Assembly: GCA_938010615.1 (NCBI GenBank)
Contig: CALLUY010000083.1
Coordinates: 17,851 to 81,850 of the forward strand
Length of the DNA stretch: 64,000 bases
DNA from: an uncultured Pirellulaceae bacterium
Lineage (GTDB): Bacteria > Planctomycetota > Planctomycetia > Pirellulales > Pirellulaceae
Direction of reading: 5' to 3'
Position 1 is the stretch's first letter, and the number at the start of each line of letters is the position of its first letter. Position numbers and translations under genes: made by a program. Positions 24,308-33,959 of this stretch are shown piece after piece. The notes beneath the pieces were generated by a model. The model saw only the letters and a program-made list of their open reading frames with translations. It did no database searches and was not told the origin of the DNA.

Positions 24308-25885
24308 CTAGCTTCGCCGACGAAGCTCAAATCCATTGTCCATTGTGAAGATCGAATCAGGATTAAATTCAGCGAAAAACGAATCGACTTCACCGTTCTC
24401 GCCTTCCAGATCGATGAAGCAAACTTCCATTTCTTCGTCGATCAGATCATCGATCGAGTCACCCTCAGCAACGTCACCCAACTCAGATGACTCGTCAACC
24501 GGATCAACGACAACCAAGTCCTCGACTGGTTCCGTGTCATCGGTCGTCTCAACTTCATCGACTGAATCAACTGCTGGGCTGGCTTCCGTTTCGGTCAGCG
24601 AAAGAGTCAATTCATAAGTTGCCGGAATGTCGTTGATTGAGTCAACTCGGACTTGATACGAATCACCCTCAACGATATCGAAGAGCACCCCAACGTCATC
24701 GTTGGTTGTCCCTTCAACAACTGGTGTGCTGCCGGAACCCAAGACTTCGACAGATGCATCTGCTGCGGTGTCTTGGCTCTCTGCTGCCAACTCAAGCTCT
24801 GTCGTTGCATCGACAACTTCATCGACAACAACTTCATCAACAGGCTGGTCGACTACAACTTCCGGCTCAGCCTCGACAACGTCCGCTTCCAAATTCATAT
24901 CGAGCTGGTACGAACCGGTTTGATTTTCACCAGCACTGACCGCGAGAAAATACTGCCCGTCGCATTCAACGTCGAACGAAATCCCAACGGTTTCGTTGGT
25001 GATTCCGCGAGTGATCGCTTCGCCAGCGCCGTCGAACACCTGAACCTGCAGTTCTGTTGCGTTTTCAGCATTCAGTTCAGCCAACCCAAGCGAAATTTTC
25101 CCATTTGAATCTGCTGTGAAGCGGAACGTATCGATATCGCCTGCCAGTTCCAATTCGCCACCCAACTCAGACGCACCGTCATTGAACAGAATCTCCGTCG
25201 AATCTTCACCGATTGAATCGGCATGAAGATCAACTGGCTCAGCGATTTCATTGTGCTCGACCGTAACCTGGAAGAGACCTTCACCGCCGTCTTCCGAAGA
25301 AACATCCAACTGATATGTTTCGCCTGCTTCGGCTTCGAATGAAAGCATCTGGAAACCAGAGAGCTCTTCCGCCATCGTCGAAGCAACGACGCCGCCGTTT
25401 GAATTCGTCACATCCATACGCGTTTCAGAGTCACCGAACGAAGATGCAACAACGATGTCAATCATGCCGGCTTCCGATGGTGTGATCGTGAAAGACTGGC
25501 TGGGATTTTCGGCATCGATTGAGCCAAAGAATCCATCGGTCCCATCAACAGGATCACCGAGGTCATGAGCAGGAGACTCAACATCCACTTCGACCTCAAC
25601 TTCATCCTCCGTCCCAGTCTCAACTTCAGCGTCCGCTTCGACAACCGGCTGAAGATCAGCTTCATCTCCGTCAATCACATCAACAGGAATTTCGGTCGAA
25701 TCGAGATCAAGCACTTCCGCTTGATCCTCAACATCAGATTGAACTTCAATTTCTGCGACCTGACACATTTCCGGTTCTGAAATTTCGGTCGGCGCCAGTT
25801 CGATGACCGCAAAGTCCGCTGCCAAAAGTCGACGATCTTCCAACCGCTGAACCCGAAAACCTCTTTTCAAATTCCTTCTTTTCAT
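24308..25885 (-). CDS. Acidic secreted protein with LEPR-XLL-type signal
   Basis: Exported 525-residue protein. It opens MKRRNLKRGFRVQRLEDRRL followed by LAAD, the planctomycete LEPR-XLL-like N-terminal motif. The chain is extremely rich in Asp/Glu and Val, with several beta-sandwich-like stretches resembling pre-peptidase C-terminal domains (FTITPSEAGMIDIVVASSFG, ETYQLDVSSEDGGEGLFQVT, GDIDTFRFTADSNGKISLGL, SYQVRVDSINDIPATYELTL), separated by acidic Val-rich linkers. It ends in basic ELRRRS. Role may be cell-surface or calcium-binding; not assigned. There is no enzyme domain. Confidence 0.8.
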   Translation of the reverse strand: MKRRNLKRGFRVQRLEDRRLLAADFAVIELAPTEISEPEMCQVAEIEVQSDVEDQAEVLDLDSTEIPVDVIDGDEADLQPVVEADAEVETGTEDEVEVEVDVESPAHDLGDPVDGTDGFFGSIDAENPSQSFTITPSEAGMIDIVVASSFGDSETRMDVTNSNGGVVASTMAEELSGFQMLSFEAEAGETYQLDVSSEDGGEGLFQVTVEHNEIAEPVDLHADSIGEDSTEILFNDGASELGGELELAGDIDTFRFTADSNGKISLGLAELNAENATELQVQVFDGAGEAITRGITNETVGISFDVECDGQYFLAVSAGENQTGSYQLDMNLEADVVEAEPEVVVDQPVDEVVVDEVVDATTELELAAESQDTAADASVEVLGSGSTPVVEGTTNDDVGVLFDIVEGDSYQVRVDSINDIPATYELTLSLTETEASPAVDSVDEVETTDDTEPVEDLVVVDPVDESSELGDVAEGDSIDDLIDEEMEVCFIDLEGENGEVDSFFAEFNPDSIFTMDNGFELRRRS

Positions 25886-26149
25886 TTTCCCACAGCCTTT
25901 TGGCCGCTCCCTAACATGGTGAGTAAAACACAGCCATGAGGTAAGGCAACCAACATGCCAAGGAGCTAAAGGAACCCGTTTGAATCGGAAATTCGCGTGT
26001 TAAAACGTAACAGCAAGCATATTGTCGACGACGCGAAATGTAAAAACGACACGCTTGCGAGGAGGTATTACGTGCTGCAAAGGCAAAAACTCACTTCGCT
26101 TTCGATTCGGGTATCATTTGGAATACGCCAAACAGAAACAAGGAATCCA
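25886..26149. other. Divergent promoter region
   Basis: No gene supported. The plus frame is open upstream of the sulfatase start, but its translation lacks signal-peptide or family features. Confidence 0.4.
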
Positions 26150-27760
26150 ATGAGATATTCTGCCCTTTGCTTTTTAATCGTCTGCTTAGCTTTCACAACG
26201 AAAGACTCGGTTGCTGAGGACGCGGCTGTTGGAAGCCCAAACATCGTCTTCATCTTCAGCGACGATCATGCTCAACACGCAATCGGGGCCTACGGCGGGA
26301 TTTTGAAAGAAGTCAATCCGACGCCCAACATCGACGCGCTCGCTCGCCGAGGACTGATGTTTCAAAACAGCTTCTGCACCAACTCAATTTGCGGGCCGAG
26401 TCGTGCTGTGATCTTGACGGGATTGCACAGCCACAAAAATGGCTTCATGACCAACCGTGATGATTTCGACGGATCGCAGACCACGTTTCCAAAACTGCTA
26501 CGCAAAAGCGGTTACCAAACGGCAGTCATCGGAAAGTGGCATCTCAAGAGCGAACCGCAAGGTTTCGACTACTGGGACGTACTTCGCGGGCAAGGTGACT
26601 ACTACAATCCGGTCTTTCTTTCGGCCAAAGGAAAGGAAACTGTCGAAGGTCACTGCACCGATGTAGTGACCGACAAAGCGATCGATTGGCTTTCGAAATC
26701 GCGGGACAACGGAAAGCCATTCATGCTGATGTGCCAACACAAGGCTCCACATCGAACGTGGATGCCGGCAATTCGACATCTCGATCTTTATGCCGACAAA
26801 GATCTGCCAGAACCTGACACGCTTTTCGACAAATGGGAAGACAACGCTCCAGGTGCCAAACATCAAGAAATGGAAATTGATCGGCATATGCACATGAACT
26901 ACGACTTGCATTTGCCATTGCCAGAAGGCTTTGACCCGAAAACGGCTCCACCGAGTCTGTCGAAAGCCGCGTTCCGGAATATGAACAAGTTCACCGACGC
27001 TCAACGAAAACTTTGGGATGCGAAATGGAAAAGCCGCAACGATTCGTTTGCCAACGCCGACCTTACAGGACAAGACTTGGTCCGCTGGAAGTATCAACGT
27101 TACGTCAAGAACTACCTTCGCTGCATCAAAGGAGTCGACGAATCGGTTGGCCGAATCGTAGAATGGCTGGATGAGAACAACCTGAGCGAAAACACGATTG
27201 TGATTTACGCATCAGACCAGGGCTTTTATCTGGGTGATCACGGTTGGTATGACAAACGTTGGATGTACGACGAATCAATGAAGATGCCTTTGATCGTCTC
27301 ATGGCCCGGAGTCACAAAGCCCGGATCTGTTTCGAATGATCTGGTTCAAAACCTAGACTATGCTCAAACGTTTCTGGAGATCGCGAACTCGGAAGCTCCC
27401 GAATCGATGCAAGGTCGTTCTTTGGTTTCACTACTCAAAGGAGAAACACCAGAGGACTGGCGCGATAGCGTTTACTATCACTACCACGAATATCCCGGAG
27501 CTCACTCCGTACCGAAACACTGCGGCGTTCGCACGAAAGACTTGAAGCTGATTCAATTTTACGAGTTTGGCGAGTGGGAGTTTTACGATTTGAATTCGGA
27601 TCCGGACGAGCAAAACAATATCTATACCGATCCAAAGTACGCAGATCGAATAGCGGCGATGAAAGTAGAGTTAAACCGGCTTCGGAATCACTACGAAGAC
27701 GATTCGGACTTCAGCGAGAAGCCCGAATCATGGCAGAAAGAAAAGCGAGCAGATCAGTAG
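26150..27760 (+). CDS. Secreted type I sulfatase
   Basis: Formylglycine-dependent sulfatase of 536 residues, likely acting on sulfated polysaccharides outside the cytoplasm. Signal peptide MRYSALCFLIVCLAFTTKDS to VAED; metal-binding IVFIFSDDHAQHAIGAYGG; the maturation motif C-x-P-S-R in NSICGPSRAVILTG where Cys becomes formylglycine; GKWHLKSEPQGFDYWDV; and the late metal-site ASDQGFYLGDHGWYDKRWMY. Start at 26150 gives the signal peptide directly; the longer frame does not. The specific substrate cannot be read from the sequence. It needs a formylglycine-generating enzyme, not in the window. Confidence 0.93.
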   Translation: MRYSALCFLIVCLAFTTKDSVAEDAAVGSPNIVFIFSDDHAQHAIGAYGGILKEVNPTPNIDALARRGLMFQNSFCTNSICGPSRAVILTGLHSHKNGFMTNRDDFDGSQTTFPKLLRKSGYQTAVIGKWHLKSEPQGFDYWDVLRGQGDYYNPVFLSAKGKETVEGHCTDVVTDKAIDWLSKSRDNGKPFMLMCQHKAPHRTWMPAIRHLDLYADKDLPEPDTLFDKWEDNAPGAKHQEMEIDRHMHMNYDLHLPLPEGFDPKTAPPSLSKAAFRNMNKFTDAQRKLWDAKWKSRNDSFANADLTGQDLVRWKYQRYVKNYLRCIKGVDESVGRIVEWLDENNLSENTIVIYASDQGFYLGDHGWYDKRWMYDESMKMPLIVSWPGVTKPGSVSNDLVQNLDYAQTFLEIANSEAPESMQGRSLVSLLKGETPEDWRDSVYYHYHEYPGAHSVPKHCGVRTKDLKLIQFYEFGEWEFYDLNSDPDEQNNIYTDPKYADRIAAMKVELNRLRNHYEDDSDFSEKPESWQKEKRADQ

Positions 27761-27782
27761 CAAGTAGCGGGCTGCGGCAACT

Positions 27783-29210
27783 CTATTTCTGCAAATACAC
27801 CCAAACATGACCCGTCATTGTACTATTGCTGAAGAGCTTTTCTTTCTCCTGCAACGCCATCATTTTCTCGCTAAGCTCCTCCGTTTCTTCTTCAACTTTC
27901 TCTCTCAATTCAGTGGCCGCATCCTCGTTTCTGGTTCCTTGAATTTCCTTCATTTCCTTCATTTCCTTTTCGTACTTTTCGTAGATCTTTTGCATCTCCG
28001 CTTGAATGGGCTGCATTTCCGCTTCGTATTCTTTCCTCAAACGAGCGGCTTTTTCCGCAGATAAACCCGGAACCTTTCTTTCGATCGTCGTTGCATCTCC
28101 GGCGATCAAATCCAATTTTCCATCGCGATTGAAATCCGTCACGCAAACACGAACGCCGTGACATGGCTTGAGTTCTGTGTCGTCATCGACCGATTGCGAC
28201 CAGCCACCATCACCTTCAATCAGACACTCGAAATCAGCCCACTTTGGTTTGGTTGCAGATCCTTCATTGGTAGAAAGATAAATGCTTCCCGATGAGCTAC
28301 CTGAAAGGAGATCCAGATCTCCATCACCGTCCCAATCAACGAGGTGAGGACCGCTGTGTTGGTCAGGCAATTTAACATCCAACAATTTCGGCTTGTCCGC
28401 AAAGACTGGTGCGGACGCGGAACTTTTCGCTGAATTTAGATGCAAGTAAAACTTGCTGCCGAATTCTCCGACGACGAGGTCTAGGTCACCATCGCCGTCG
28501 TAGTCAGCTGCGAATTGAGCGGTGCAAATGTTTGCGAACTCAATATTGTCGGTATCGTAATTTTCGAGCCGTTCGCGTGACAGTGGAACGTTGGTCAGCG
28601 GTTTCTCTTCTGCAGTGAGAACAGGTTTTGCTTCCGAGAAGCTGCCATCTTCGTTTCCGGCAAGGACATAGATGTAGCCGGCTTGAGCATTTCCCTCAGG
28701 GCAATCGGGATCATCAGACCAATAACAACCTGAAAGAATGTCTGTTATGCCATCGCCAGTGAAGTCCACAAACTGTGGAGTTGAACTGGTACATCAGGAC
28801 ACGCCTGGCACTTCAGCAGGATCATCTCCGGAGTTAATCCATTCTCCTGCGGCGTACTTCGGAGTTTCACCGGGGCTTGAAAGGTTTCGATACCATTTCA
28901 TCTTCCCTTCGTTGAACTGGCCAACGATCAAATCTTCGGATCCATCTTTGTCAAAATCGAAAAGCGTTGGGCAAGCATACCCGGGCTCTTCGACATCAAT
29001 TTTCTCTCCTGCTGCCATAACCAACATCGCTGGCTCAAACTCGAAACTTGAAGGTTGCGTTTTCGGAACGAGTCGCTTGGCCAGATCCGAATCAGCAGGG
29101 GAAGCCCCATCCCGGCTTGACTCCATTTTCACGTCGCTACAACCAAGCAGCAACAATGCCGGAAACACAAAACAACACCACTTGATTCGTCTCAAAAAAC
29201 ACGTTGACAT
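27783..29210 (-). CDS. FG-GAP/VCBS repeat lipoprotein with in-frame TGA, predicted selenoprotein (Sec139)
   Basis: Read through TGA 28796-28794, this is a 475-residue protein. The N-terminus is a lipoprotein signal (CCFVFPALLLLGCSD, lipobox LLGC). FG-GAP calcium-binding units follow: LFDFDKDGSEDLIVGQ, VDFTGDGITDILSGC, AADYDGDGDLDLVVGEFG, VDWDGDGDLDLLSG, VTDFNRDGKLDLIAGD, a beta-propeller pattern. The C-terminus is a Glu/Lys coiled coil from about EYEAEMQPIQAEMQKIYEKY onward. The TGA lies between EVPGVS and CTSSTPQFVDFTGDG, inside a propeller blade, and both sides are in the same frame, giving a vicinal Sec-Cys pair. A SECIS-like stem follows. AAGGAAA precedes the ATG. The alternative is a nonsense mutation. 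Confidence 0.72.
28756..28789 (-). promoter_or_regulatory. SECIS-like hairpin after in-frame TGA of FG-GAP lipoprotein
   Basis: On the minus strand TGA is followed by 15 nt, then TCCACA-GTT-TGTGGA (6-bp stem, loop starting with G at +21), enclosed by an outer CCAGT/ACTGG helix. Geometry equals the hairpin after the peroxiredoxin TGA. Confidence 0.65.
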
Positions 29211-29659
29211 TTTGGTTTCCTTGCTGTGCAGCGTTACGTCTTAAATTTAGAGTTGCTTGTCAAAGTAGCACGTCTCTCCGAGACGTTAACAATCGTCTCG
29301 GAGAGTTGAGCTGCTTAGTTTACAATCCATCGTTCACCAGAGAGTCAAAAAAATTGTATGAATTACAAACCATCGCCTCGAATTCTTCAAAATTTCGACC
29401 GAACGAACTCAACTTAACGCTCATTTTCAGTCGCCGTGCAAATTGTTGTTTCTGACCCAGTCGCAAACATGCAGATGATCACGAGGATTAGTTTCAGCAC
29501 GGCGGAGCCCAAAGCTCTGGCAAACTCCGCATAAAACCGTGATTTATTGGGTTTTGAATCCGTTTTGCTAGCGGAACATCTCTAGGGTTGGTCGCCGTAA
29601 AAATCTACTATTCGCGGTCCTCTCCCGTCCGCCTCAATTGCCCAGTTCACTGCTGATTC
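29211..29659. other. Intergenic region with a 12-bp hairpin
   Basis: Between divergent genes. Perfect stem CTCTCCGAGACG (29274-29285) and CGTCTCGGAGAG (29294-29305), loop of 8; similar CTCCGAG elements recur near 45700. No gene or tRNA seen in the rest. Confidence 0.6.
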
Positions 29660-32600
29660 GTGTCTCTCTATCGACCCCAACTATATAAGCGCACATCGCG
29701 CTCGAACGAAGGTTCGTCGCTCGCGCGCGGAGTATGGGCAACAGTAAAACTGAGCGTGTTCCTTGCGGTCGTTGGAGTTGCCGGATGGCTCTTTTTTCAT
29801 GACCAAGTTAAATCGAAACTCTGTTCAACACTCCAAGGAAAATGCAACTGTTTGCTCGACGGTACCGGAATCGAAAGTACGATCGGAAACGCTCAGTTCT
29901 TCGACCAGCAAGGCATGTTGCTTTCGAACTTGCAAGTTCAGGCTCCCAACGTTTCGTTGACGGCGTACGAAACGTTTCTTGCGATGAGCTCCAACACGAC
30001 TGACCTTGTTACCGGCAACTGCGACGTCGACGGAATCGAAATGCGACGAGTTCTATTTGAGATCGTCCGTTCTCCAGACGAATCCTTTGACCTGACATCG
30101 TTGACAAAGCTTATCGAAGCAATTGAAAACGCAACGAAGGGAACACGAAAACGATTGATTCCAGTTGCCATCATTGATTCACGAATTCACGTAATCGACC
30201 AGGCGACAGGCTTTGAGAAAACAATCTCTGACATCAATCTAAAATTGATTCCGATGGAGCATCAGGGCCGCAACATTTTGAAAGTCACTGCTTCGGCCGC
30301 GACCACCGAAGTGCAACACGTTGAACTGACAGGATACGTTGACCCTGAAACGGGCCAGTGGAGCAGCAATCTGACGCTCGACGGCGCCACCGTGAGCAGT
30401 GACCTTTTCGCGATCCTGCCAAGAAACATTCAGCAACAATTGAGCTCCATCGAATCAGTGTCGAGTCGAGTCGACGGTTCGGTGCATGGAAAGGGCAACT
30501 GGAAAACGAACGAGCTAAACTGGTTTGAAGGGCAAGGCATTGTCAGTCAATTGAACGTAGAGCATCATCGACTGCCAGCGGCGATTCGAAATGGATTCGC
30601 AAAATTTCAGTTCAATCCAAAAGGAACTACGGTTCAAGAGATCACAGGATTGTTGGGATCTTCTCCGTTCAAAGCACACTACCAACAAACAAAATTGCTC
30701 AATCCGACTGCTTGGCGGCTCAACGGAAAGCTGGACAAATTTCACTTTGATGGCTCAGAAAAAATATTGAACGCGATGCCGCCCGCCACCAAGCGACTGG
30801 CAAACGATTTCCAGCCTCGTGGAAATTTTGATTGTCAGTTCGATGTTCACTTCGATGGAAAACGGATCAGGAAATCAGCCGACATTCAGATCAGCGATTT
30901 CGAATTCAACTTTAACAAGTTCCCTTATCCGGTTGCGGATTGCTTTGGCGAAGCGCGATGGATCGATGACCAAATCACTTACGAACTGTACAAACGATCC
31001 CGCGACCAAGAATTGTCCGCAAAAGGATTCGTCAACAATCCTGGCCCCAACGCAACCTGGAAATGCATTCTTAAAACGGAACGCGGACAGCTGCGATTCG
31101 ACGATACGCTGCAGACTGCGATCGATGCAAATCCACCGTTGGCGAAAACCGTTCGAGCATTCAATGCTCATGGCTGGGTTGCTGGAACGGGAACGCTAGA
31201 GAAGTTCGTTGCAGGCGGTGAAGTTCGAAAGACATTCGACATTGATTTGATCGACCTGACGATGCAGCATGAGCGATTTCCATATTTCATCAACAGCGTA
31301 AACGGCAAAATTCGCTCCGTCGACAGATCATTTCGATTCGAGCAGATAACCGGCAGCAACGGCAGCGGAAAAATCCTCTGCAATGGAACGTGGAATCCTC
31401 GAGACGGACTCAACGCACGCTACGTCTGCAACAACATTCAACTCGACGAACGTCTCAGGAAAGCACTTCGCCCTGAATTGAAAGAAGTCTGGGACGGGTT
31501 TCGACCTCGCGGAACTGCCACGATGACAACGGTCGACATGACGCTTCCAATCGGCGCAGATGACTGCAACGTCGTCGTCAATGCGACACTCAACGGTGAA
31601 AAGGACGGCGTTCGACACAGTGACCTTTCTATCTATCCGACTTGGTTCCCCTACGAGCTGAATGATCTGGCGGGAACGTTGATTGTTGGCGACGGGAAAG
31701 TTCAGCTGCGTGATTTCCGAGGTCGTCATGGACAAAACACCGTGGTCACGTGCAATGGTGACGGCGCGTATTCTCCTGATGGCTGGGACGTGCGATTGTC
31801 CAATTTGCTGACGCAGTCACTTCGTGCGGACGAACCGCTGATGCGAGCGTTGCCAGATTCACTCGCGCAAACGATTCAGTACATGAAGTTCGATGGGCTA
31901 CTGAACGTTCATGGGACGATGACGCTGGCGGGACAATATCGAAAGCCAGTACCATTGCTGGTCAACCAGATTCGTCGCCTACCTTTGAATCAAGTTCCAG
32001 AATCGTACGTGCAGCAAGCTTCTTTCACGCGACAAGCCCCAACCGTTCAGCCTCTGCAACGCGGATCAAACACTCCCGACGTTTCAATGGGATGGGATTT
32101 GCAATTGAACATGAATCAAGCAGAAATGTTCCTTGGCATTCCAGTCAAAAACGTGTTCGGCGATTTCAAACTGATCGGGCAATACGATGGAGAGAACGTT
32201 GAATGCCGCGGAAGTGTGGATCTCGATTCACTGACGATCTATGATGCCCAAATCACGAATATTCGTGGCCCTGTCTGGTTCGACAACGTTCAGGCGCTGG
32301 CAGGCGGAATGATCAACCAGCTTTCAACGGGTCAATCTCCAACGCCATCGATAACAGGTGAAATGTTTGGCGGTGTTGTCAGACTTGACGCCGCAATCAG
32401 CTCCGATCAGGAAGGGCGATTCGTCATCCAAACGACGTTGGCCGATGGAAACCTGAAACAGCTCGCCCAAGAGTTTTCTCCTCAACTGGAAAACGTTCAA
32501 GGAAGAACAATTGCCGGATTGACAATGCAGGGCGACGCCAGAGGATCTCACACGTGTCGAGGAAATGGTCAGATCCATCTTCGGGATGCGAAAATTTATG

Positions 32601-32983
32601 AGCTACCGCCAGTGATGCGATTGCTCAAGATGCTCCATGTAAAAAGAGTTGATGACACCGCGTTCGATAGTGGCGACATTTTCTTCTCCGTCAATGGCGA
32701 AGACGTTGACATCAACCGAATGGAGTTTAACGGAGACGCCATCTCATTGATCGGGAACGGACGGCTCAACATGAATCAGGATCTTGATCTCGATTTCTAC
32801 TCCGTCGTGGGACGAAACCGAATCAACATTCCATTGATCAGCGAACTTTATCGACGCAGCAGTCAGAAGTTCATGTGGATCAACGTGGGCGGCACATTCA
32901 CCAATCCACAAATCAAACGAGAAATCATGCCCGAGCTAAACGATTCGATTCGACAACTTTTTCAACAATCCGAGGCCCAATAG
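29660..32983 (+). CDS. AsmA-like envelope protein
   Basis: Large 1107-residue protein with a GTG start, one N-terminal TM (VKLSVFLAVVGVAGWLFF) and a long periplasmic beta-rich body. The C-terminal region (IAGLTMQGDARGSHTCRGNG, YELPPVMRLLKMLHVKR, FNGDAISLIGNGRLNMNQDL, INIPLISELY, VGGTFTNPQIKREIMPELND) matches the AsmA-like C-terminal domain of YhdP/TamB-type proteins, which are thought to form grooves carrying phospholipids between membranes. The acyltransferase gene follows 127 bp downstream, in keeping with an envelope-lipid cluster. Confidence 0.82.
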   Translation: MSLYRPQLYKRTSRSNEGSSLARGVWATVKLSVFLAVVGVAGWLFFHDQVKSKLCSTLQGKCNCLLDGTGIESTIGNAQFFDQQGMLLSNLQVQAPNVSLTAYETFLAMSSNTTDLVTGNCDVDGIEMRRVLFEIVRSPDESFDLTSLTKLIEAIENATKGTRKRLIPVAIIDSRIHVIDQATGFEKTISDINLKLIPMEHQGRNILKVTASAATTEVQHVELTGYVDPETGQWSSNLTLDGATVSSDLFAILPRNIQQQLSSIESVSSRVDGSVHGKGNWKTNELNWFEGQGIVSQLNVEHHRLPAAIRNGFAKFQFNPKGTTVQEITGLLGSSPFKAHYQQTKLLNPTAWRLNGKLDKFHFDGSEKILNAMPPATKRLANDFQPRGNFDCQFDVHFDGKRIRKSADIQISDFEFNFNKFPYPVADCFGEARWIDDQITYELYKRSRDQELSAKGFVNNPGPNATWKCILKTERGQLRFDDTLQTAIDANPPLAKTVRAFNAHGWVAGTGTLEKFVAGGEVRKTFDIDLIDLTMQHERFPYFINSVNGKIRSVDRSFRFEQITGSNGSGKILCNGTWNPRDGLNARYVCNNIQLDERLRKALRPELKEVWDGFRPRGTATMTTVDMTLPIGADDCNVVVNATLNGEKDGVRHSDLSIYPTWFPYELNDLAGTLIVGDGKVQLRDFRGRHGQNTVVTCNGDGAYSPDGWDVRLSNLLTQSLRADEPLMRALPDSLAQTIQYMKFDGLLNVHGTMTLAGQYRKPVPLLVNQIRRLPLNQVPESYVQQASFTRQAPTVQPLQRGSNTPDVSMGWDLQLNMNQAEMFLGIPVKNVFGDFKLIGQYDGENVECRGSVDLDSLTIYDAQITNIRGPVWFDNVQALAGGMINQLSTGQSPTPSITGEMFGGVVRLDAAISSDQEGRFVIQTTLADGNLKQLAQEFSPQLENVQGRTIAGLTMQGDARGSHTCRGNGQIHLRDAKIYELPPVMRLLKMLHVKRVDDTAFDSGDIFFSVNGEDVDINRMEFNGDAISLIGNGRLNMNQDLDLDFYSVVGRNRINIPLISELYRRSSQKFMWINVGGTFTNPQIKREIMPELNDSIRQLFQQSEAQ

Positions 32984-33110
32984 TTGGATCGACCGAGCGA
33001 AAACTCGGGAATCAATAACTGACACAGAACTCCTTCCGTTGCGATGTGTCACTCATTAGAATTTAGAAACAAACCACACCCAGTTCAAACTTGACCATGT
33101 TTTCAATGAC

Positions 33111-33941
33111 ATGGACGGCTTTGAAAACAATAAGTTGCTTAGAAAGGAACGCGTGGAAAAGGATTTCGACGTACCACTGAAATTGCGAATGATGGGTCAG
33201 GCAACCGCACTGATTCTTCCGCGAGCCATTAGTTGCTTGGACACAAAGATCGTTCACTACGATCGCAGCGCTGACCCTGCGCGACCCGAGTACAACGAAC
33301 ACATGGTGTTTTCGTTTTGGCATGAGTTCATTGGAGTCATCCTGCCTCGATGGGGACATACTCCGTTGAGCATTCTTGCGTCGCAGCATCGCGACGGCGA
33401 ATGGGTTAGCCAAACAGCTCTGGCGTTGGGCTTGCGAATTGTTCGAGGCAGTTCGACGCGTGGCGGAGCGTCTGCGATTCGTCAGCTAAAGAAACATTGC
33501 CAGGAAACCAGCTTGGCGATCACGCCCGATGGTCCGCGTGGTCCAAGACGCAAAATGGCGATTGGCCCGATCTTCATGGCGTCGCGGTTGGGTATGCCGT
33601 TTGTTCCGCTCGGGATTGGCGTCAACGATGCATGGAGACTCAAGACATGGGACTCGTTCGCGATCCCCAAACCACTCTCACGAGTGCGGATTATCTTTGG
33701 GCCAAAAATTGATGTGCCCCGAAAAGCAAAACGTGATGAACTTGAATCGATTCGCCAATCAACTGAAGACTTGATGAACGATCTGAGCGATGAAGCCGAA
33801 TCGTGGGCGTGCTCGGGGCAGAAAATGATCGGCGAGCAACCGTTCACTCGAGTGCGTAGAAGCAAAGTGATCTTCGAATCCAAGCCTGTCCGCGAAAAAG
33901 TGCAGCCTGAGCTACGAGTCATTTCCAGCGATGTTGCGTAG
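33111..33941 (+). CDS. DUF374 lysophospholipid acyltransferase-like protein
   Basis: Probable acyltransferase in lipid A or phospholipid synthesis, 276 residues. Family motifs: VFSFWHEFIGVILPRWG (WHE), ILASQHRDGEWVS, IVRGSSTRGGASAIRQL, LAITPDGPRGPRRKMAIGPI and GMPFVPLGIG. No clear TM beyond weak N-terminal hydrophobic stretch, so it may be peripheral to the inner membrane. It lies downstream of the AsmA-like gene on the same strand. Acyl substrate unknown. Confidence 0.85.
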   Translation: MDGFENNKLLRKERVEKDFDVPLKLRMMGQATALILPRAISCLDTKIVHYDRSADPARPEYNEHMVFSFWHEFIGVILPRWGHTPLSILASQHRDGEWVSQTALALGLRIVRGSSTRGGASAIRQLKKHCQETSLAITPDGPRGPRRKMAIGPIFMASRLGMPFVPLGIGVNDAWRLKTWDSFAIPKPLSRVRIIFGPKIDVPRKAKRDELESIRQSTEDLMNDLSDEAESWACSGQKMIGEQPFTRVRRSKVIFESKPVREKVQPELRVISSDVA

Positions 33942-33959
33942 CGTGATTGCGGGGGTCGG

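Noticed and set aside
27783..28769. Separate internal gene starting at MDFTGDGITDIL
   Set aside because: The start lies inside an FG-GAP blade and has no signal peptide, while the frame before the TGA supplies both.
29211..29659. Possible tRNA or riboswitch in the long gap before the AsmA-like gene
   Set aside because: The only clear structure is a simple 12-bp hairpin; no cloverleaf or known aptamer sequence was found.
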